Position numbers and translations under genes: made by a program. The notes under the pieces were generated by a model that did no database searches, was not told the DNA's origin, and saw only the letters and a list, made by a program, of their open reading frames with translations. Of a stretch of DNA of 64,000 nucleotides, positions 26,130 through 35,282 are shown piece by piece (positions within the stretch are counted from its first letter, which is position 1; each line of letters starts with the position of its first letter). Source of the DNA: Bacteroidota bacterium (lineage in GTDB: Bacteria; Bacteroidota; Bacteroidia; Bacteroidales; Lentimicrobiaceae); contig JAEYSM010000006.1 of assembly GCA_023434665.1 (NCBI GenBank), forward strand, positions 8,210 to 72,209, in the 5' to 3' direction.

Positions 26130-28136
26130 ATGCCAAATAAATTGATCTCGGAAAGTAGTCCGTATCTTTTACAACATGCTCATAATCCAGTTCATTGGCA
26201 ACCTTTTGGAGAAGAAGCACTTCTGGAAGCTCAAAGAAGGAATTGTCCTATACTTATAAGTATTGGATATTCAGCATGTCATTGGTGTCATGTAATGGAA
26301 CATGAAAGTTTCAGGGATCAGGATATAGCTGAAATAATGAACAGGCTGTTTGTTTGTATAAAAGTCGACAGAGAAGAACGACCAGACATTGATCAAAACT
26401 ACCTGAATGCAGTGCAGCTTCTTCGCGGACAAGGAGGTTGGCCTCTTAATTGTTTTGCCCTCCCCGATGGCAGACCTTTTTGGGGAGGAACTTATTTCAG
26501 ACCCGATCATTGGAAAGAACTTTTAGTACAACTCTCTGATTTATATCATAATAATTATGAGGAAATACTTGAACAGGCAATACGACTACACCAGGGCTTA
26601 AAATCAATGGGAATAATTAATAAACCCGAAGATTCAACTACCTTCCACAAAAAAACACTTGAAGACATCTTTAATAATCTTGCATTTAAGTTTGATAAAG
26701 CAAATGGTGGTTTGAAAGGAGCACCAAAATTTCCAATGCCAGTGGTATGGCAGTTCGTTTTAAATTACTACTATTTGTCACGATCTGAGGATGCATTTAC
26801 GCAGCTTAAACTTACACTTGATAAGATGGCAATGGGGGGTATATTCGATCAGATTGGAGGAGGATTTGCCCGATACAGTACTGACGCTCATTGGAAAGTC
26901 CCCCACTTCGAAAAAATGATATATGACAACGCACAATTGGCATCAATTTATGCTGAAGCTTTTAAGATGTCAGGCAATCAAAACTACCTTGATGTACTGA
27001 CTAAAATTCTTCAATTTGTTGATGCTGAACTCACAGCTCCCGAAGGCGCTTTTTATTCAGCTCTTGATGCGGATAGTGAAGGACAGGAAGGTAAATTTTA
27101 TGTATGGAATAAACAGGAATTAATTGACCTTTTACCTGAATATGCTGACTTACTTAGTCGTTACTGGGGGATTGAAAGACAGGGCTTATGGGAAAATGGG
27201 TATAACATACTTCTAAGGCCTTTCTATGATGAACAATTTGCTAAAGCAGAACACCTGAGCCAGGAAGAATTAAAGCAACTGGTCAATATGGCCTCAAGGG
27301 TAATGCTTAATTACAGGAACACTAAAATCAAACCTCATCTGGATGATAAGATAGTCTTATCATGGAATTCATTGATGATTAAAGCATATTCTCAGGCAGC
27401 AATTGCAACAGGGAATATCAATTGGACAGCGACTGCTATTAAAGCAGCCAATTTCATATGGGAAAATATGATTAAGGATGGACGGATCTACAGAACCTAT
27501 AAAAATGGCACTTCCAGAATCAATGGTTTCCTTGATGATTACACTTTCGCAGCCGAGGCTTTCATCTATTTATATCAATTGACATTTGATGAAAAATGGA
27601 TTTTGAGATCAAGGAAATTGGTGGAATATGTACTTGAGCATTTTGGACAAGAGACCTCACCATTGTTCTGGTATTTGCCTAAAAATAATGAAGATGTTTA
27701 CATGACACATCTGTCCCGGATATTAGAAACTAACGATGGTGTCGAGCCTTCGGGCAATTCAGTAATGGCTTGGAATCTTTTAGCATTGGGTAATTATTTT
27801 GAAAATAATCAGTACATAGACAGGTCAGCTGAAATGTGCAATTATATTCTTTCAAATACTGAAAAATACCCATCCTATAATGCGAATTGGGCAAACGTAA
27901 TTGCTGCACATGTGCATGGCATAAGCATGTTTGTTGTGGCTGGAGAAGATGCTTATCATAAAGCTATAGAACTTAATACTACATTTATGCCTTTATCTCT
28001 GGTGGCTGCAGCCCCTTTTGAAAGCCAACTACCTGTTTTTAATCATAAGTTCAAACAAGGGAGGACACTTATTTATAAATGCACTGACCATGAATGCGAT
28101 GCTCCAGTCGAAAAGATCGAAGATTTAATTCTCTGA
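26130..28136 (+). CDS. YyaL/SSP411 family protein (DUF255 thioredoxin-like plus (alpha/alpha)6 domain)
   Basis: 668 residues. The first 165 form the DUF255 thioredoxin-like domain: NKLISESSPYLLQHAHNPV, the CXXC motif SACHWCHVMEHESF, and KVDREERPDID. The rest is a glycosidase-like helical barrel (GGIFDQIGGGFARYSTDAHW, KMIYDNAQL, EPSGNSVMAWNLL). The family runs from bacteria to human SPATA20. Its true reaction is not settled; it has been linked to redox or sugar epimerase-like functions. No signal peptide, so cytoplasmic. It stands alone with its own promoter and diverges from the histidine kinase. Confidence 0.9.
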   Translation: MPNKLISESSPYLLQHAHNPVHWQPFGEEALLEAQRRNCPILISIGYSACHWCHVMEHESFRDQDIAEIMNRLFVCIKVDREERPDIDQNYLNAVQLLRGQGGWPLNCFALPDGRPFWGGTYFRPDHWKELLVQLSDLYHNNYEEILEQAIRLHQGLKSMGIINKPEDSTTFHKKTLEDIFNNLAFKFDKANGGLKGAPKFPMPVVWQFVLNYYYLSRSEDAFTQLKLTLDKMAMGGIFDQIGGGFARYSTDAHWKVPHFEKMIYDNAQLASIYAEAFKMSGNQNYLDVLTKILQFVDAELTAPEGAFYSALDADSEGQEGKFYVWNKQELIDLLPEYADLLSRYWGIERQGLWENGYNILLRPFYDEQFAKAEHLSQEELKQLVNMASRVMLNYRNTKIKPHLDDKIVLSWNSLMIKAYSQAAIATGNINWTATAIKAANFIWENMIKDGRIYRTYKNGTSRINGFLDDYTFAAEAFIYLYQLTFDEKWILRSRKLVEYVLEHFGQETSPLFWYLPKNNEDVYMTHLSRILETNDGVEPSGNSVMAWNLLALGNYFENNQYIDRSAEMCNYILSNTEKYPSYNANWANVIAAHVHGISMFVVAGEDAYHKAIELNTTFMPLSLVAAAPFESQLPVFNHKFKQGRTLIYKCTDHECDAPVEKIEDLIL

Positions 28137-28196
28137 TATCTGAATAGTAATTTTATAAATACCGTATACTGATGTAACAAGCATTTCCGTTAATAT

Positions 28197-28204
28197 TATC
28201 TTTG
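28197..28204 (+). promoter_or_regulatory. -7 promoter element (TATCTTTG) of the porin gene
   Basis: TATCTTTG fits TAnnTTTG and lies 65 bases before ATG 28270. No -33 element stands out. Confidence 0.5.
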
Positions 28205-28269
28205 CACGTACAAGTATTACCGGTTAAAATATTAATCGATAACTGTACAGAAAGACATAAGCTAACTCA

Positions 28270-30192
28270 ATGCGGTATTTTTTAGTTTTTATCACTCTGA
28301 TAATTTCTCTTATTAGCTCTCATGCACAAGAAATGGTTCAGCGAAGAGAAGAGGTTGGGTCTCCTGACACTGCCACTAATTATTATACCACTCTTAATAA
28401 TCGATGGCCTGGGGAGTCGCTTGTGACTATCGAAGATACCACTACTTCAGGTTTTCAGTTCTTTCTGCCCACTGAAGGTGCGACACAATTATATGCATTA
28501 GCTGGGAATAGTGGACTGGCTTATAAATCACTTTTGTTTTCGCTCTCTCAACAAAATGGTTTCCGGTTCACTCCTTATAACTACGATTTATATAAATGGA
28601 ATAATAACAGTATTAGGTATTATCAGACTACAGGTCCTTATTCACGACTATTTTATTCAACGGGTCCAGGAAAAGAGCAATTATTTCAAGTTACCCATGC
28701 TCAGAATGTCGCCGGAGGTCTTAGTGTTGGATTAGATTTAAGTATCGTAAACTCATTAGGATTGTATGAACGACAAAAAGCCGATGATATAACTTTTGCC
28801 GGAACCTTGCAATTTATAAGCAAAAATTATCATTACGTCGCTTTAGGAAATTACCATCACAGTAAACTTGCATGGAGAGAAAATGGTGGTATTCAAAAGG
28901 AAGAACTTTTTACTGAAAATACTGAAACTGACAGGAAACGAATTCCAATATACCTTCGCGAAGCCGAGAGTTCCAATAAAGAAAGCGGATTTCAAATACG
29001 ACAGTTTTATTATCCGGGGAAAGAAAGGAATCGAGCTGATACTACTACAGGCGACACAACTGTTTTTAAACCAAAGCACAGGTATTACGATCCTTCACGC
29101 AGTAACTTTATCAGACACACTTTTACTTATTCTAAGAACAATTATAAGTACACTGATAAAAACCCCCGTGTAGGTTATTATGACCATATTTTACTTGATT
29201 CGATCCTTACCAATGATTCAGTTCTGATTCATGAGATAATAAATGACATTGCTATTGAAGGTGGAGTCGGTAAAGCAAGAGGAAGTTCAAAAGCAATTCT
29301 ACTGAGGGTGGGAATTGAGCATACTGCTGCCAAATATAGTGCTGATTCAATTAATAAATCATATCAGTACTTTACTCCTTATGGATATATTTCTGCCAAT
29401 GCTTTTGGATGGGCAAAAGCCGAAGGAAAGGTCTGGTTCACGCAAGGCACACCATTTAATGGAGATAAAGGTATTGAAGGCTCAATGCTTATACCAGGTT
29501 ATGACAATACAGACAAGTGGGGAAATTTAAGGTTTAATGCATCTCTGAAATCTGAGCAACCTTACTACTTATATCAGTTTCATTTATCCAACCACTTTAA
29601 GTGGGAAAACGCTTTTAGTCAACAAACAACCTTCAGTCTGCTATCTTCTTATGAACATAGATTCTTTAAAACAGGATTCAATGTTTATACTCTGACTGAT
29701 TATGTTTATCTCGACGAAACAGCTCATCCGGTTAAAGCAAGTGGTTCGGTTGCAATTACTCAATTATGGGCATTCACAAATATAAAGTGGCATCATTTTG
29801 AAACTCAAATATATGGGGTACTTCAAACTTCTAGTAAGAGTTATATTAATTTACCACAACTGTCTGGAAGGGCTACTCTAAGTTACACCCGTCCACTTTT
29901 TAAAAAAGCATTATATTTCCAGGGAGGTGTTACTGCAATGTATAATACTCCATATTATGCGGATGCTTATATGCCTTCACTAAGAGCATTTTATGTGCAG
30001 GACGATAAAGAAATTGGTGGCTACCCTTATATTGACGCATTCATTAATATCCGGGTAAAAAGGGCAAGAATGTTTTTAATGATGAAACACTTGAACAGTG
30101 GCTTTATGGATTATACTTACTTCCTGATACCAGGTCATCCTATGCCTGATAGCGGACTGCGATTTGGCATTTCCTGGGCTTTCTATGATTAA
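28270..30192 (+). CDS. Putative outer-membrane porin (Porin_10-like)
   Basis: 640 residues with signal peptide ending ISSHAQ. Long amphipathic strands with aromatic belts fill the whole mature part (FTPYNYDLYKWNNNSIRYYQ, PYSRLFYSTGPGKEQLF), and the last residues GISWAFYD fit a barrel terminus. The PYSRLFYSTG segment recurs in Bacteroidota proteins annotated as putative porins. It would allow diffusion of small solutes across the outer membrane; selectivity is unknown. Its stop codon directly abuts the stop of the converging small barrel gene, with no terminator between them. Confidence 0.85.
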   Translation: MRYFLVFITLIISLISSHAQEMVQRREEVGSPDTATNYYTTLNNRWPGESLVTIEDTTTSGFQFFLPTEGATQLYALAGNSGLAYKSLLFSLSQQNGFRFTPYNYDLYKWNNNSIRYYQTTGPYSRLFYSTGPGKEQLFQVTHAQNVAGGLSVGLDLSIVNSLGLYERQKADDITFAGTLQFISKNYHYVALGNYHHSKLAWRENGGIQKEELFTENTETDRKRIPIYLREAESSNKESGFQIRQFYYPGKERNRADTTTGDTTVFKPKHRYYDPSRSNFIRHTFTYSKNNYKYTDKNPRVGYYDHILLDSILTNDSVLIHEIINDIAIEGGVGKARGSSKAILLRVGIEHTAAKYSADSINKSYQYFTPYGYISANAFGWAKAEGKVWFTQGTPFNGDKGIEGSMLIPGYDNTDKWGNLRFNASLKSEQPYYLYQFHLSNHFKWENAFSQQTTFSLLSSYEHRFFKTGFNVYTLTDYVYLDETAHPVKASGSVAITQLWAFTNIKWHHFETQIYGVLQTSSKSYINLPQLSGRATLSYTRPLFKKALYFQGGVTAMYNTPYYADAYMPSLRAFYVQDDKEIGGYPYIDAFINIRVKRARMFLMMKHLNSGFMDYTYFLIPGHPMPDSGLRFGISWAFYD

Positions 30193-30675
30193 CTATCTGA
30201 AAGTATATCTTATTGACAGGGCAATACCATCACCCCACCACCGATAACCACCAAAATTTAATGCAGGTTTCCAATCAAGCCCAATATTGAAAGGCACTTC
30301 GGCAAATGTATATTCTAATCCTGCAATAAAGTCAATCCCGACTATTGTAAATCCATCATCATCATAAGGAGCATTTCCCCACCATCTGTCACCACGTCCC
30401 CATGCGCCAACATGACCGCCAATCCCAAGAAAATAATCAAGTCCATTGGCATTTCTTATTGGCTTTTGCCATTCATATAATCCTGTTATGATGAATCCAT
30501 TCCATCTGAATGAAGCTATTCCTTCAATTGCATTCGACTCACTTACAAAATGTTTAACTGTCAGACCATTAAAATATCCTAATCTTGCTCCTAATCCGGT
30601 TCTGTAATTCTGAGCCTCAGCTCCAAAAGAAAATAAAACAAGTGTAACAACAATCACAAAATATCTCAATTTCAT
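30193..30675 (-). CDS. Small outer-membrane beta-barrel protein
   Basis: 160 residues with signal peptide MKLRYFVIVVTLVLFSFGAEAQ. The mature protein has about eight short strands (LGARLGYFNGLTVKHF, GIASFRWNGFIITGLYEW, FLGIGGHVGAWG) and ends in SIRYTFR, the pattern of an OmpX/OmpW-like eight-strand barrel. An aromatic and acidic loop (WWGNAPYDDDGF) may bind metal or contact partners. Role unknown. It is single, with its own promoter region, and converges on the porin gene. Confidence 0.75.
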   Translation of the reverse strand: MKLRYFVIVVTLVLFSFGAEAQNYRTGLGARLGYFNGLTVKHFVSESNAIEGIASFRWNGFIITGLYEWQKPIRNANGLDYFLGIGGHVGAWGRGDRWWGNAPYDDDGFTIVGIDFIAGLEYTFAEVPFNIGLDWKPALNFGGYRWWGDGIALSIRYTFR

Positions 30676-30814
30676 AGCATTAATTATTTAAATTTTGGTA
30701 ATACAACAACAGTCTTGAGAATTTGATTGTATCTAAAACTGTAGCTTTCGTCTAAGTAACGTTCGATAATAATTTTATTGCAAATCAAACTTCTAAAATG
30801 ACACAAAAACAAAA

Positions 30815-30838
30815 ACTGCCCAAGAAACCTTGGGCAGT
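30815..30838 (-). terminator. Terminator of gyrB
   Basis: ACTGCCCAAG pairs perfectly with CTTGGGCAGT around a 4-base loop. On the minus strand it is followed by tttttgttttt. It lies 48 bases past the gyrB stop. Confidence 0.9.
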
Positions 30839-30885
30839 CGAATATTCTTAATGTGAAAGTATGCGTAATTGTTCACCTATGAACT

Positions 30886-32877
30886 TTAAACATCAATTTT
30901 AGCATATTTGGCATTTGCTTCAATAAATTCTCTGCGTGGTGGCACTTCATCACCCATTAGCATTGAAAAAATTCTGTCAGCCTCTGTTCCGTTCTCTATG
31001 TTAACTTGTCTTAGGGTTCTGAACTCAGGATTCATAGTTGTCATCCATAACTGCTCAGCGTTCATTTCTCCAAGACCTTTGTACCGTTGGACATGAACTC
31101 CGGTTTCTTTTCCGCCTGAAAGTTCGTTAACAGCTCTCATACGGTCTTCCTCTGTCCAGCAATACCTCTCAGTATTACCTTTTTTTACTAAATATAATGG
31201 TGGAGTTGCTATATAGACATAACCACTTTCAATCAACTCTTTCATATATCTGAAAAAGAAAGTCAGAATAAGTGTAGCAATGTGACTTCCGTCAACATCA
31301 GCATCCGTCATGATCACTACTTTATGGTATCTTAATTTCGATAGGTTTAAAGCTTTGCTGTCTTCCTCAGTTCCAATAGAAACGCCTAGAGCCGTAAACA
31401 TATTCTTAATTTCATCACTATCGAAAATTTTGTGCTGCATAGCTTTTTCAACATTAAGAATTTTACCTCTTAATGGTAAAATAGCCTGGAATTTTCTGTC
31501 ACGGCCCTGTTTTGCTGTACCACCTGCAGAATCTCCCTCCACCAGGAATAACTCACATACAGCAGGATCCTTTTCACTACAATCTGCAAGTTTCCCAGGT
31601 AAACCTGATCCTGTGAGTACGTTCTTACGCTGAACAAGTTCACGCGCCTTTCGTGCAGCATGGCGTGCTGTTGCAGCCAAAATAACTTTATTTACTATAG
31701 TTCGGGCTTCTTTAGGATGCTCTTCAAGGTAATAAGTTAGCAACTCTGAAACAAGCTGATCTACAGCTCCCATCACTTCATTATTACCAAGTTTGGTTTT
31801 AGTCTGGCCTTCGAATTGAGGCTCTTGTACTTTCACAGATATAATGGCAGTGAGTCCTTCTCTAAAGTCATCGCCACTTATCTCAAACTTTAAATTCTTC
31901 AGCATCCCGGATTTGTCCGCATACGCTTTCAAAGTTCGGGTCAGGGCCCGTCTGAAACCAGCAAGATGTGTTCCTCCTTCATGAGTGTTGATATTATTCA
32001 CATAAGAATGAATATTCTCGCTGAAAGATGAATTGTATTGCATCGAAATTTCTACAGGTATATCATTCTTTTCACCTTCAATATAAATAGGTTCAGGCAT
32101 GAGCTTTTCACGCATGCTATCAAGATATCCTATAAAATCAAGTAATCCATTTTCTGAATAAAAAGAAAAGACTCTTGATATACTGGAATCATCAGTTTCC
32201 CTCTCATCCGTTAATGATAAATTTATTTTTTTATTCAGATATGCAAGTTCCCTGAGTCTGGATTTCAGTGTATCAGTATCATATTGTGTTGTGATAAAAA
32301 TGGTGTCATCGGGTTTGAAGTAAACTGTAGTACCCGTGCGGTCAGTTTCACCGACTTCTCTAACAGAATAAACGGGTTTACCTCTATGGTACTCTTGTTC
32401 GAAAATTTTACCTTCGCGGTGAACTGTCACCTTAAGAACACTTGACAAAGCATTCACACAAGAAACACCGACACCATGTAACCCACCTGAAACTTTATAT
32501 GATCCTTTATCAAATTTACCACCGGCATGCAAAACAGTCATAACGACTTCCAGTGCCGATTTTTTTTCTTTTTCATGATAGTCGGTTGGAATTCCTCTAC
32601 CATTATCTGACACCGTAATTGAGTTATCTTTATGTATGGTTACCTCTATGTTATTACAATAACCAGCTAAAGCCTCGTCAATTGAATTATCAACAACCTC
32701 ATAAACAAGATGATGTAACCCTCTATCGCTTATATCACCTATGTACATTGCTGGTCGTTTACGAACAGCTTCCAGACCCTCTAAAACCTGAATATTTTCA
32801 GCAGTGTAATTGTTATTGCCATTTCCATTAACTACTCCAATTTCTTCACCCTTAGAGATATTGTTCAAATCGCTCAT
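30886..32877 (-). CDS. gyrB: DNA gyrase subunit B
   Basis: 663 residues from ATG 32877; a TTG two codons earlier would also be open. The GHKL ATPase domain shows RKRPAMYIGD, VVDNSIDEALAGYC, DNGRGIP and GGLHGVGVSCVNALS. The TOPRIM region carries LVEGDSAGG, DADVDGSHI and the final RYKGLGEMN. The length without a long TOPRIM insert is typical of Bacteroidota GyrB rather than ParE. With GyrA it introduces negative supercoils using ATP and is the target of coumarins. Own promoter (TAACTTTG) and own terminator. Confidence 0.95.
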   Translation of the reverse strand: MSDLNNISKGEEIGVVNGNGNNNYTAENIQVLEGLEAVRKRPAMYIGDISDRGLHHLVYEVVDNSIDEALAGYCNNIEVTIHKDNSITVSDNGRGIPTDYHEKEKKSALEVVMTVLHAGGKFDKGSYKVSGGLHGVGVSCVNALSSVLKVTVHREGKIFEQEYHRGKPVYSVREVGETDRTGTTVYFKPDDTIFITTQYDTDTLKSRLRELAYLNKKINLSLTDERETDDSSISRVFSFYSENGLLDFIGYLDSMREKLMPEPIYIEGEKNDIPVEISMQYNSSFSENIHSYVNNINTHEGGTHLAGFRRALTRTLKAYADKSGMLKNLKFEISGDDFREGLTAIISVKVQEPQFEGQTKTKLGNNEVMGAVDQLVSELLTYYLEEHPKEARTIVNKVILAATARHAARKARELVQRKNVLTGSGLPGKLADCSEKDPAVCELFLVEGDSAGGTAKQGRDRKFQAILPLRGKILNVEKAMQHKIFDSDEIKNMFTALGVSIGTEEDSKALNLSKLRYHKVVIMTDADVDGSHIATLILTFFFRYMKELIESGYVYIATPPLYLVKKGNTERYCWTEEDRMRAVNELSGGKETGVHVQRYKGLGEMNAEQLWMTTMNPEFRTLRQVNIENGTEADRIFSMLMGDEVPPRREFIEANAKYAKIDV

Positions 32878-32909
32878 ATTCAATAATATAGTAAGTATTA
32901 GTAGACTTA

Positions 32910-32917
32910 CAAAGTTA
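32910..32917 (-). promoter_or_regulatory. -7 promoter element (TAACTTTG) of gyrB
   Basis: On the minus strand TAACTTTG fits TAnnTTTG and ends 32 bases before the gyrB ATG. Confidence 0.55.
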
Positions 32918-32992
32918 CTAAATTTATCAATATCTTTTAATTATGTAGTGACTAAAAAGTACCATTTTTTCACAATAAAGATTAAATAAATT

Positions 32993-33021
32993 AAGGGATG
33001 CACACAAACGGCACATCCCTT
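32993..33021 (-). terminator. Terminator of the mutAB operon
   Basis: AAGGGATG pairs with CATCCCTT around a 13-base loop, followed on the minus strand by a T/A-rich run (ttaatttattt). It lies between the mutB stop and the gyrB promoter. Confidence 0.65.
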
Positions 33022-33087
33022 TAACTATTAATTTAGAATATACTCTGCCAGCTCACTATCAGCGACCTGCCAGAAAAAATCTAATTA

Positions 33088-35223
33088 TTATTTTCTGGAA
33101 GCAATCATGATTTCCAACATCTTGATAGCGGCTTCAGGAATTACTGTCCCTGGTCCAAAAATAGCCATTGCGCCTGCCTCATATAGGAAGTCGTAGTCCT
33201 GTGGAGGTATAACACCACCCACAATAACCATAATGTCTTCTCTGCCCAGCTTTTTTAGTTCTTCAATAACTTGGGGAACCAGGGTTTTATGACCTGCTGC
33301 CAAGCTAGATACACCAAGAACATGGACATCATTTTCAACTGCCTGACGGGCTGCCTCAGTAGGGGTTTGGAACAATGGTCCGATATCGACATCAAATCCT
33401 ATATCCGCATAACCTGTAGCAACAACTTTTGCTCCCCTATCATGTCCATCCTGTCCCATTTTAGCAATCATAATACGAGGACGACGACCTTCGAGCTCAG
33501 CGAATTTGTCGGCTAACTCAACAGCTTGTTTAAAGCTGCTGTCATCCTGAGATTCTGAAGAGTAAACTCCTGAAATTGATCTTATCACAGCTTTATACCT
33601 CCCATAAACTTTTTCCAGAGCCATTGAAATTTCACCTAAAGATGCCCGCTTACGAGCTGCTTCAATTGACAATTCAAGTAAATTGCCTGATTGATTTTCG
33701 GCAGCCCTGGTCAGAGCGTCAAGAGCTTTCTTAACTTCCTCATCGTTTCGGTTTGCTTTTAATTCAGCCAACCTCCGCAATTGTGCTTCTCTTACAGCAG
33801 TATTATCTACTTCAAGTGTTTCAATCGGATCTTCTTTTGTTAATCTGTATTTGTTAACACCTACAATAGTATCACGACCTGAATCGATTCTGGCTTGTTT
33901 ACGAGCTGCAGCTTCCTCTATACGCATTTTTGGAATACCGGTTTCAATAGCTTTAGCCATTCCACCTAATTCTTCAACCTCCTGAATCAGTTTCCAAGCC
34001 TTAGTTGCTATCTCATTAGTCAATGATTCTATATAGTAAGAACCTGCCCAAGGATCAACAACCTTAGTAATATTAGTCTCTTCCTGCAGATATATCTGTG
34101 TATTTCTAGCTATTCGTGCCGAGAAGTCTGTTGGTAAGGCAATTGCTTCGTCAAGGGCATTTGTATGTAAACTCTGAGTATGACCCAAAGCTGCAGCAAG
34201 AGCTTCAACGGTAGTACGGGCTACATTATTAAACGGATCCTGCTCAGTTAAACTCCATCCCGATGTTTGCGAATGAGTTCTGAGAGCCATTGACTTAGGA
34301 TCTTTAGGATTAAATTGATTGACGATTTTTGCCCATAATAACCTGGCTGCCCTCATCTTGGCAATTTCCATAAAGTGATTCATTCCAATTCCCCAGAAGA
34401 ATGACAAACGGGGGGCGAAAGCATCTACAGGTATCCCTGCATGGATACCTGTTCTGATGTATTCTAATCCGTCTGCAAGAGTATAGGCAAGTTCAATATC
34501 TGCTGTTGCTCCTGCTTCCTGCATGTGATAACCACTGATTGATATTGAATTAAACTTCTTCATATTTCTGGAAGTAAATTCAAAAATATCAGCTATAATC
34601 CTCATACTTGGTGATGGTGGGTAGATATAGGTATTGCGGACCATAAATTCCTTGAGAATATCATTTTGGATGGTTCCACTCAACTTTTCCATTGGCACAC
34701 CCTGTTCTTCAGCAGCTACTATATAGAAAGCCAGAATTGGTAAAACAGCTCCATTCATGGTCATTGACACCGACATCTTGTCGAGTGGTATCTGATCGAA
34801 CAGTATTTTCATATCGAGAATAGAGTCGATAGCCACACCGGCCTTTCCAACATCTCCAACCACTCTTTCGTGATCGGAATCATAACCACGGTGCGTTGCC
34901 AGGTCAAAAGCAACTGACAATCCCATTTGTCCGGCTGCAAGGTTGCGACGATAGAACGCATTAGATTCCTCTGCAGTAGAAAATCCTGCATATTGCCTGA
35001 TTGTCCATGGTTTCATAACATACATTGTACTGTATGGGCCTCTGAGAAAAGGAGCAATTCCAGCAGCATAATTAAGATGCTCTAGTTTGCTCAGGTCAGC
35101 CTCTTCATAAACGGGCTTAACCGGTATCTGTTCTGTTGTCATCCATTCCATTCCTTCCGAAACATTTTTGGATGAATCAGTACCATTAGACCTGATACTT
35201 ACATTTTTAAAATCGGGACGCAT
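33088..35223 (-). CDS. mutB: Methylmalonyl-CoA mutase, large (catalytic) subunit
   Basis: 711 residues. An N-terminal TIM barrel binds CoA ester (GPYSTMYVMKPWTIRQYAGFSTAEESN, then QTSGWSLTEQDPFNN). The C-terminal domain, from about 580, carries the B12 motif GQDGHDRG; His594 replaces the lower ligand of cobalamin. GGVIPPQDY follows. The enzyme uses adenosylcobalamin to interconvert succinyl-CoA and methylmalonyl-CoA, a step of propionate formation or use. It lies 59 bases downstream of mutA and forms the usual mutA-mutB operon. Its cofactor links it to the B12 uptake genes at 17-21 kb. Full length, all key motifs present. Confidence 0.97.
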   Translation of the reverse strand: MRPDFKNVSIRSNGTDSSKNVSEGMEWMTTEQIPVKPVYEEADLSKLEHLNYAAGIAPFLRGPYSTMYVMKPWTIRQYAGFSTAEESNAFYRRNLAAGQMGLSVAFDLATHRGYDSDHERVVGDVGKAGVAIDSILDMKILFDQIPLDKMSVSMTMNGAVLPILAFYIVAAEEQGVPMEKLSGTIQNDILKEFMVRNTYIYPPSPSMRIIADIFEFTSRNMKKFNSISISGYHMQEAGATADIELAYTLADGLEYIRTGIHAGIPVDAFAPRLSFFWGIGMNHFMEIAKMRAARLLWAKIVNQFNPKDPKSMALRTHSQTSGWSLTEQDPFNNVARTTVEALAAALGHTQSLHTNALDEAIALPTDFSARIARNTQIYLQEETNITKVVDPWAGSYYIESLTNEIATKAWKLIQEVEELGGMAKAIETGIPKMRIEEAAARKQARIDSGRDTIVGVNKYRLTKEDPIETLEVDNTAVREAQLRRLAELKANRNDEEVKKALDALTRAAENQSGNLLELSIEAARKRASLGEISMALEKVYGRYKAVIRSISGVYSSESQDDSSFKQAVELADKFAELEGRRPRIMIAKMGQDGHDRGAKVVATGYADIGFDVDIGPLFQTPTEAARQAVENDVHVLGVSSLAAGHKTLVPQVIEELKKLGREDIMVIVGGVIPPQDYDFLYEAGAMAIFGPGTVIPEAAIKMLEIMIASRK

Positions 35224-35282
35224 ATCTTTAATTTGAGTGCTTACTTTATATTTTAATGTTTTGGTAACCTTAATTTATCCTA

